Positions 56,023 through 64,000 of a DNA stretch of 64,000 nucleotides are shown piece after piece. Within the stretch, counting starts at the first letter, position 1, and each line of letters starts with the position of its first letter. Source of the stretch: Posidonia oceanica. Lineage: Eukaryota > Streptophyta > Magnoliopsida > Alismatales > Posidoniaceae. Position numbers and translations under genes: made by a program. The notes under the pieces were generated by a model, which did no database searches, was not told the DNA's origin, and was given only the letters and a program-made list of their open reading frames with translations. The DNA lies in NCBI GenBank assembly GCA_037176725.1, contig JAZBRS010000013.1, positions 12,713,001-12,777,000 of the forward strand. Reading direction: 5' to 3'.

Positions 56023-59000
56023 TGTAGCAATCCCGATCGAAATCAGGCTCGCTATTAGCGGCGATTGGATCCGAGGAAGAGGCTCAACTCGAAAACACTT
56101 AAAATCGAGGAGAAAAGAGAAAGATAAGACAAATCAGAGTCGCCACCATGTCCATTAACGGGAGACAAGGAAAACCGGGGAAAATGCGTGAATTAACACG
56201 CAAAACCAAGCAAGAAATGCAAAGCAAAGCAATGCAAAGGAAACAAATGCAAATACATGCAAATGAGATGACTCTAGCCTAGGATAAGGGCAGTATGGTC
56301 ATTGCGGGCCAAAAGACAGGGCAAGGACTCCTGTTACGTGCGGGGAAGGTGTTAGGCACCCCCGACACGCCCGAGAATCGGTCTTTCTAGGCTTACGCTC
56401 GCATACGCGAAGAAATGCAGGATTGAATGCCTATGTGCCTATAAATGCCTAAATGAATGCTCAAGGTGTGCTCTAAGTGGAGTGAATGCAAAGCAAGGAA
56501 GTAAACGTGCTGTCTAAGTGCTCAGCTACGCTGTCTGTGTTCCGAACCAGGCGAAACCTGGCTCGTGAGAACTCCAGGCAGTAAACATCACAGCCCTATA
56601 TGCAAACGCAAGCGAAAAAGCAAAACAACGGCAAAACCATGCAATGCGATCGACATGCAAGAGAAAACGGAGTAAAACACGCAAAACGAGGCGAAAAACA
56701 AGAAAGCGCGCAAAACGGTGCAAAAAGACAAGGTCGGCATGCAAAACGGGCGAGAAAGCAAGGTGGCACGCGAATCGGTGCAAAAGACGATGTCGGGCAC
56801 GCAAAACTGTGCCAAAAACAGGGCGAGCGCGCAAAACGGTGCGAAAGACAAAGCAGGCACGCAAAACGGTGCCAAAACGAGAGCGGGCACGCAAAACGGT
56901 GCCAAAAGCTACGAGATAAAACCTCGGAAAAGCCGTGCGAATGCAAATGCAAGGAAAAGATTAGAAGCAGTAAAAGGAGAAGTAGAACAACGCATGTGTG
57001 AGAACAGGCGCTGTTCGGGGCCACACAGAGTAGGTGTGAAGACCTACAAAGGGGAGAGTGAGCAAACGGGGGGATTACCACCTCTTTGCGACCGTTTCCC
57101 GCTAAACCGTTCCACGATGTGTCTCGCACGCTGCCCAAAGCTCGCGATGCGATCGGATCGTGGAAAAGGGGGAAGGAAGTCACATTAAGTGGTGAATCCA
57201 AGGAAAACACAACACAAAACACCCAAGAGTACGCGAAACAGGGATCTGAGTTGATAGACAAGAAGAGGAGGTCCTATTCTACATGCTCAAAGAGACAAAA
57301 ATCGAAAACGAGGAAAACTATGCAAATGGCATGCAAATGAATGCAATGCAGGGGTTCAGGAGGACATACCTGGAAATCCAGGAGCCTGATCTGATATCTG
57401 TCTAGTCCATGCTGAAGAGCGCTTCGCTGCGGTCGCCTGGGCAGCTTACTTGAGAAGATCCAACGGCCGGATTGGAAAATATCGCAGCTTCAAGGCAGGA
57501 AGGCCAGAACAGGGGAGAAGAATAGATCTAGGTGTTCAGGAGGTCCTAGGGGTGTGCAAAAGGCCCTCCCAAGTGAAGGGGAGCTAAAGGTGCTTAGTGT
57601 GTGCAAAGGGATGCTAAAATGCAAAGCTAAATGAATGCAGGATGCATGCAAGATGCAAGAAAAGACAAGAGGGGAATTTTTAGAAAAACAGAGGTTCAAA
57701 TGCCATTTTTGAAAAAGAAAAGGAGGCTAAAAGCAATTTTTCAAAAAGGATGGGGCCCACAAGAGAGAGTTTTGAAAACAGAAGAGGGCAGAGGGCTTTA
57801 TTTTGCAAAAGATTGGGTTCAGAAAGCTATTTTGAAAAGAGGGTATGCGTCAGAAGAAGTTTTGAAAACAAATGGAAATCAGAGTTTAATTTTGGAAAAA
57901 AACTAGGGTTTAAAGTGCAAATTTTCCAGAAAACAGGGTTCTGGGAAGTCCGGGGATGCAAGTGGAGGGTCTACATGCAATTTTGTAAGCATAGGAGCTA
58001 AGATGCAACTTTAGGGGCAAAACAGTCTTTTTACATGATTTTTAAAGGATGCAAGGACCTGTGTGTGATTTTTGAATCATGCAGGGGTCAAATATGCAAT
58101 TTTATATGGTAAACATGCTCTGAAATCAGAAGACAGGACTGATGTGCAATTTTTGGAAAAAACAGGGTTATAAATGCAATGCAATAAGCAAAAATGCATG
58201 CAAAATATTACTGTCCATTTAAAATGGACCTAAATGCAAAAATGCAAAGCCATGAGGCAAAACATGCAATGCAGCATGCAAAAATCAAAATAAAACCTAA
58301 GTTTCTACAGTGCAGAGGATGAAAATGCAAAAATGAGAAAAAACAGGGGGTCAGAATGCAATATGATATGGTAAAATTAATGCATTTAAATTAAATGAAC
58401 TACTGCAGGACCTATGTGCAAATATTGAAAACAGAGGGGCTGATGCATAAAATTTTATAACTAAACAGCACAGTAAAAGGACTGAAAAGAAAATACTGAA
58501 AAACACAGACATTCAGAGCAATTTAGCATGGTTTTAAATAAAAAACATAGCAACTTAAATGATAGAAGGACCAGAATGCAAAAATGAAAGAACTTAGGCT
58601 AAGCATGCAATATTCACCAAAAAACTATATTAATGCGAAAATAAATGCACAGTAACGGCCGGCGGAGACGAGCACTGTAGCAGTGAGCTACCAGAGCTCG
58701 CGGCCGCCGGCACGGGGAGGCTGTGGAGGCGCGGACGATCGGAAGAGGTGCTCCCGACGCTGACGGAGGTCTGACGGCGATTGGCGGAGGTCGACGCGGA
58801 CTGGAACAAGCTGGAGCGGTCGCCGGAGGTCTGCAGAGCTTCAGAAGCTTCGTCCGGCCGATCGACGCAACGACGCTGCGTTCTGAGGGCCGGAGAACGT
58901 TCCTGAGACCCGTGCGGACCTGAGGCAACCACCGGAGCTGCGTTCCGCTGCCCGGAGCGACGAGACGACCGGAGAACTGCGCTGGAGAAGACGACCGGAG

Positions 59001-61929
59001 CGGCGAGCAGAAACAGGGCAGGAGGGCCGGGAACCTACTTCTAAGGGGCTGAGAAGCAACAGGGGAAGAAGAGGGAGCTGAGGGTATAGGGAATTACCTG
59101 GCTCCGCGTCTGAAACGTCCTCCCGACCTCAGCAGTTCCGGAGCTGGCCAGCGACGTTCGTCCAGTCGCTGCGGTGGTCGTCGGGCACTCGTGGAGGTTG
59201 GAGCTGCTTTAGGACGATCTTCCGGTGCTTCCCAGACGTCCGGACGCGAGCTTCGAAGCTCGGGCTAAGATCTGGCAATTTTTGGGTTCGGCAAAGTGAC
59301 TGGAGGTGTTGGGGGACTGTTGCTGCTTGTCGGACTGGATGGAGCCCTCCGGGAAGTTGCTGGGAGCTCGAGGAGTGGATCTGGATGATTGGCTTGGATT
59401 TCTGGAGAGTGTGGAGTGAGATAGGAGATTGGGTTCGTTTCTGGTCTGAAGGAGGGGTAAGTGTTTGTGGTGAAGATTTCGGTCTGTGGTGAGGGAGAGG
59501 GCTGAAGATCAGGTGTTTTGGGAAGGTGGATGTCTGGTGATTATCTGGGTGGAGTTTGGAAGGAAGTAGTGGACTGGAGCGAAGGGAATTAAGAAGGGAG
59601 TTAGGTTGGGTTCAGTTGGCTTTTCAGGTGGATTTCTGGGGTGGTTTCAGTGGTGGAGGATGAAGGCTGGTTGCTAGGTGGATTTGGGGGAGCAATTTGG
59701 AGAAGTATGAAGGCTGGGAAAGGTTTTGGTTTACTGGAAAATGAAGAGGTCGGTTGGCTGTGGATTTCAGGGGGAAAAAGGAGAAGAATTTGGGTGGAGG
59801 ATGCTGGGGAATTGGAGGCCTCTCTCCGGGATGCCAAGGAGGACACTCAGGCACTCTTGTCTCACTCTCTCCTCTGGAATTAGAAGGTGAAGAGGAGGAA
59901 GAAGGGAGGTCGCTCAGGTGGAGGAAGTTGGATTCGATCTCTGGTTTTGCTAACGCTGGTTCTCTCTGATTGCTCACACTGATTGCTCACCGAAGAAGAT
60001 CCTCTGAAGGAATGAACGGAGGCTTATATGAGGAGGAGCTGGCCGCTGGCGCGCTGCTGAATTTGAATTCAATCGGCGGCACTGCAGCAGACAGAAGACG
60101 GCGAGGCGACCGGCATTGAAAGCTTCCGGAAAAGACGCTGAGATGGAAGAGAGGCGGCGAGCTGCTGGTGCTGATTGGATGGGAGGTCGAATTTCAAATG
60201 GAGGAGGGAACTCTGTTGCAGCTGCTCGCGGGAGAAAAAATGATGGAAAGAAAAACGCAGAAGGTTGAGGAAGAAGAAGGAAGAAGGAGGCCGAGCTGTG
60301 GGCCGAAAAAGAAAAAAGAAAAGAAATAAAGGAGGAAGGGAGAAACGGGCCAACGGGCCCAGTAAGGAAGAGAAGGAAAGAAAAATGGGAAAGAAGGAAG
60401 AAAGAGAGGGAAAAGTGAGGAAATAAAATAAGTAAAAATTAACTAAAAATAAATAAATATATTAGAAAGGTTGTGATGTGAATTAGGATTTTAATTAAAT
60501 TTTTTAATGGCCATTTTGGGTTGATTAGTGTGTTTTGGGCTTGATTAGGGTTTTAAGGTTTTGGTTTTGCTTTTAATTAGTTTTCACTTGATTAAGTGTT
60601 TGTTAAACCTTTTTTTAAATTGTTTTAAAAATTGTGTTTCCCTTGTTGGGCACTTAGGATATTAATTAGGGTTTTTTAGGATTTATTTTCGTATTAATCA
60701 GGATTGTTTTTGGGTTTTTAGTTTTAGTCTTCTAGGGTTTTCTTTTCTTAAGTCTTTCAAATTATGCTTTGATTTTTATTTGTTGATTTTTCTTGAAGTT
60801 TTTAGTTAGATTTTTCTGGTTTGATGGGGTGTTTTTAAGTCTTTTAAATGGGTTTTTCTTTTCCTTTTAATTAAGTTTTTTAATTTGTTTTTTTTTTCTT
60901 AGGTTTGTTAGGTTAAGTCTTTTGCTTCTTTAATTACTTGTTTTAATGTTTGTTTTTTTATTCTTCTTTTTAAGGTTTGTTTTTTAATTCTTCTGATGGG
61001 GTTTTTACCTTCGGTGGGTTTTGATTTCATTTTAGTTTTTTCCTTGATTTTTCAGTGTTTTCTTTTGGTTTGTTTTGCATTTTTTAGCTTACATGCTTGG
61101 TTTTCCTTTTAGCTTGATTTAGTTAAGTTTAGGTTTTTAATTGCTTGTTTAATGTTTTTTAATTATTTTTCTTAGGGTTCTGATTTGTTTCTTTTATGTT
61201 TTGGCGTTTTACAGATTTTTAGGGGTTTTTATGGATTTTTGCAAAAGAGAGAAAGGGGAAAAGAGAAAGAAGAAGAGAAGGGAAAAAGGAAGAATAAAGG
61301 GAAAAGAGATGAGTTGAAGGAAAAGGATTTTTTGAAAATTAGGGAAAGTGTTAAAAATAAAGTAAAAATAGGAATAAGATAGAGGAAGAATAGAAGCACA
61401 AAGGGGGCTCACAGCCAAGCAAGAAAAGGAGCAAGAAGGGGATGAAAAGAGAGATGATAATCAGGAGAGAGAGAGGAGAGAGAAAATGATAATCCTGGAG
61501 AGAGAAAAGGATAATTTGGGTGAATGGAGGTCTTAAAGGTCTTGGAATGGGATGAAAATTGGTGAGTGGGCAGTCTAGGGTTTGAGTTGTTGGTTCTGAA
61601 GTTTTGGTTTGATTCTAAGAAGGTTTTGGAGGGGTTTTGAGGTGTAGAAAATGGGAGTTTTGCCTAGGTTTTCTAGGATTTTTGGGAATGGTCTAATGTT
61701 TGAGATTTTCTAAGTTCTTGGGTAGGTTTGCTAAGTGGGTGTTGGTGGGTTTTCCTATGGATTTTGGTTAGGTTTTGAGCTTGGGAAGAGGGGTAAAGGC
61801 TTAGGTCAAGTTGGCTTGATTTTGAAGGGTAAAGAAGAGGGTTAGGGTTTGGTTTTGGTTTAGGTTTGAGTCCAGCAATCACCAGGAGGGCTCCAAGTGG
61901 TCCAAGCCTGCCAAGATGGGGTGTCAACA
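56023..61929 (-). repeat. Element C 3' LTR (5907 bp)
   Basis: It reads TGTTGACACC...GATTGCTACA on the minus strand. The same segments as in solo LTR 3 appear in reverse order, including the conserved box (56341-56378), the PBS-like sequence (56145-56135), the GTATGT donor (57369) and TTTGCATATAG acceptor (56596), a 30-bp array (56660-56920) and a TATA-like CATATAAGCC (60028-60023). Confidence 0.92.
56660..56920 (-). repeat. 30-bp tandem array in element C LTR
   Basis: On the minus strand, units share GCACCGTTTTGCGTGCC, about eight copies, closely matching the array of solo LTR 3. Confidence 0.85.
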
Positions 61930-61943
61930 GATGCCCCTCCCTG
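61930..61943 (-). other. Polypurine tract of element C
   Basis: On the minus strand, CAGGGAGGGGCATC directly precedes the LTR start TGTTGACACC. It is nearly identical to element A's PPT. Confidence 0.78.
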
Positions 61944-62501
61944 AGCAAGGTCAAGCGGAGCGAGGCCGCTGCTCAGGGTTGACAAGACACCCCATCTGAC
62001 TGGCGGGAGCAGCGGTTTGCTATGGGCGTGAGCTACTTATTCGGCAGATGCACCGAAGATCGTAGTCTGTTGCCGCAATGCAAAATGCAGGGTGCAGATG
62101 GATGATGCTAAGTGTGTAATGCATGCTAATGCAAATGCAATGCAAGAGTTAGTACAAAAGTTAGCCAATTAGAGGAAAATGCTGATGCTGTGCAAGTGAC
62201 GCCGATGATACTAAAGTAGTATGCAATGCTAGCTGAGAAGATGCAGAGATGATGCAAGAGAAAATGCTTGAAGGACGCGATGTGGTGCAAGGATCCGGCA
62301 GCAAGGCCAGACTTGCGCGACAAAGCAGGGGAAAAACAAGGTGCAGCTCGTCCCCGCCCGGGGAGCGAGCTAGCAGAAGAGAAAAGAGGGATGCGAGGGG
62401 AGAGGGGCCAACTCTCCTATCGCAAAAAAGGAGGTGCATGACTTTGCCTTCCTGGGGCAAGGTCACGCCAAAAAGGGTGATAAGGTGACGGGCTTATCGT
62501 C
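61944..62501 (-). other. Element C 3' spacer
   Basis: No gene is seen. The first ~40 bases inward from the PPT match the same place in element A (28275-28315). Several ATGC/GCAT-rich runs lie around 62085-62250. Confidence 0.5.
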
Positions 62502-63417
62502 CGGATAGTTTACGGTCCTATCAACCGGGAGTGATAGTTTAGGTTATCAGCCTAGAGCGATAGTTTAGGTTATCAGCCTGGAGTGATAGTTTAGGTTATC
62601 AGCCTAGAGCAGTTGTGAGTGATAGTTACTGGATATCAGCCGTATAACATGGTTGTGTGGGATAGTTTACAGTCCTATCAACTGGCGGATAGTTTACAGA
62701 CCTATCAACTGACGGATAGTTTACAGACCTATCAACTGGAAGCCACAAACCATGAGTGATAGTTACTGGGTATCAGCCGTATAACGCAAATGCCGGATAG
62801 TTTACAGTCCTATCAACTGGAGCGATAGTTTACAGACCTATCAACTGGCAGATAGTTTACAGACCTATCAACTGGCGGATAGTCTACAGTCCTATCAACT
62901 GGAAACGGCATTGCGAGGGACAGTTACTGGGTGTCAGCTGTATAACATGATTGCGCGTGATAGTTTAGGATATCAGCCTAGCGATAGTTTACAGTCCTAT
63001 CAACTGGAACGATAGTTTACAGTCCTATCAACTGGCGGATAGTTTACAGGCCTATCAACTGGAACGCGCAATGATGAGGGATAGTTACTGGATATCAGCC
63101 GTATAATGCAATTGCTGGTGATAGTTTAGGATATCAGCCTAACGATAGTTTACAGTCCTATCAGCTGGTGGATAGTTTACAGACCTATCAACTGGCGGAT
63201 AGTTTACAGACCTATCAACTGGAAACCGCAATTGCAAGGGACAGTTACTGGATGTCAGCCGTATAACACAACTGTGGGCCAACCATGGATCGACCCAGAT
63301 GATAGTTTAGGTTATCAGCCTAAGAGTGCTTGATTGTTGATAGTTTAAGATATCAGCCTGAGAGTGCTTGATTGTTGATAGTTTAGGATATCAGCCTGAG
63401 AGTGCTTGATTGTTGAT
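62502..63417. repeat. GATA...TATC variant tandem array in element C
   Basis: Mixed units: GATAGTTTACAGTCCTATC plus AACTGGCG (27 bp), GATAGTTTAGGTTATC plus AGCCTAGAG (about 26 bp), and GATAGTTACTGGATATC plus a longer tail ending GTATAAC. Every unit type keeps the GATA...TATC inverted ends although the middle differs. Confidence 0.9.
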
Positions 63418-63420
63418 AAG

Positions 63421-64000
63421 AGGGGATGAGATAATGATGAGAGCTATTGCTAAAGAGGGGGATGAGGTCATGATGAGAATGATTGCTAAAGAGGGGGTGA
63501 GATCATGATGAGAGCTATTGCTAAAGAGGGGGTGAGATCATGATGAGAGCTATTGCTAAAGAGGGGGGTGAGATCATGATGAGAATGATTGCTAAAGAGG
63601 GGATGAGATCATGATGAGAGCTATTGCTAAAGAGGGGGTGAGATCATGATGAGAGTCATTGATAAGGAGGGGGTGAGATCATGATGAGAGCTATTGCTAA
63701 AGAGGGGGGTGAGATCATGATGAGAGCTATTGCTAAAGAGGGGGGTGAGATCATAATGAGAGTCATTGCTAAAGAGGGGGGTGAGATCATGATGAGAGTT
63801 ATTGCTAAAGAGGGGGTGAGATCATGATGAGAATTATTGCTAAATAGGGGGTGAGATCATGATGAGAATTATTGCTGAAGAGGGGGATGAGATCATGATG
63901 AGAATTATTGCTAAAGAGGGGGGTGAGATCATGATGAGAAAGAGGGGGTGAGGTAATGATGAGATAAAGAGGGGGTGAGATAATGATGAGATAGAGGGGA
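63421..64000. repeat. 35-36 bp tandem array in element C, to the window end
   Basis: Units GAGATCATGATGAGAG plus CTATTGCTAAAGAGGGGGT repeat about 15 times. The G run varies between four and six, and the second half is lost in the last copies. Confidence 0.93.

Larger units (their letters stand above)
56023..64000 (-). mobile_element. Element C: inverted long-LTR retrotransposon, 3' LTR and 3' interior
   Basis: On the minus strand the order is tandem arrays, spacer, PPT (61943-61930) and LTR (61929-56023). Bases next to the LTR differ on the two sides (GCTAC at 56018-56022, GATGC at 61930-61934), so this is not a solo LTR. The interior continues past the window. It interrupts the DUF7745-like piece of element B; the predicted target duplication is GCTAC. 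Confidence 0.87.

Noticed and set aside
56023..61929. A fourth solo LTR
   Set aside because: The flanking five bases differ (GCTAC versus GATGC), and a PPT plus element interior lies at 61930 onward.

Overview
The window is plant nuclear DNA made almost entirely of nested LTR retrotransposons. They belong to the Tat group (Ogre/Retand-like) of the Ty3/gypsy order. The evidence is a Tat-type gag-pol (Retrotrans_gag, CX2HX4HX4C zinc knuckle, DNG aspartic protease, G-patch-like segment, YVDD reverse transcriptase, two RNase H-like domains, HHCC/DDE integrase), primer binding sites that fit a plant tRNA-Arg 3' end, very long LTRs, a long 3' region after integrase, and spliceosomal-type introns in captured genes. 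I see no ordinary host gene, rRNA or tRNA gene. The species cannot be named from this sequence; a flowering plant is the reasonable inference.

Layout. (1) 1-357: tip of an inverted LTR (element D) inserted in the 5' LTR of element A. (2) 358-31322: element A, with the right part of its 5' LTR (358-1563), PBS 1570, leader, broken gag-pol 2614-11114, a solo LTR (11276-16812, TSD GTTAC), a 3' region carrying two antisense multi-exon pseudogenes (DUF7745-like 18124-19581; plant-mobile-domain 20052-22338), tandem arrays of 156, 68, 49 and 80 bp, PPT 28316, and a complete 2993-bp 3' LTR. (3) 31323-56022: element B. Its 5' LTR (31323-32420 plus 38115-38701) is split by a second solo LTR (32421-38114, TSD CCTGC). 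PBS 38703, leader and gag-pol 39881-54360 follow, with a third solo LTR (45632-51298, TSD GATGG) in the reverse transcriptase gene. Its 3' region includes a DUF7745-like piece that is in sense orientation here. (4) 56023-64000: element C in inverted orientation, with a 5.9-kb LTR, a PPT and tandem arrays, running off the window.

The insertion order can be read from the breaks. B is the oldest framework. A seems to have landed in B's 5' LTR, and solo LTRs, C and D landed inside A and B. The two copies of A's LTR that can be compared differ at about 43 of 1206 positions by hand count, mostly transitions. Both gag-pol copies are dead. B keeps a single reading frame broken by stops; A also has frameshifts. 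Most stops where the other copy shows the original codon fit C-to-T decay.

The most unusual structures are eight GTTGGACGC/GCGTCCAAC hairpins with 11-nt loops in four clusters in B's 5' LTR; an antisense eight-exon gene in A whose introns all look phase 0; the same captured domain in opposite orientations in A and B; LTRs with a conserved GT...AG pair that brackets their internal tandem array; and a PBS-like sequence repeated inside every LTR.
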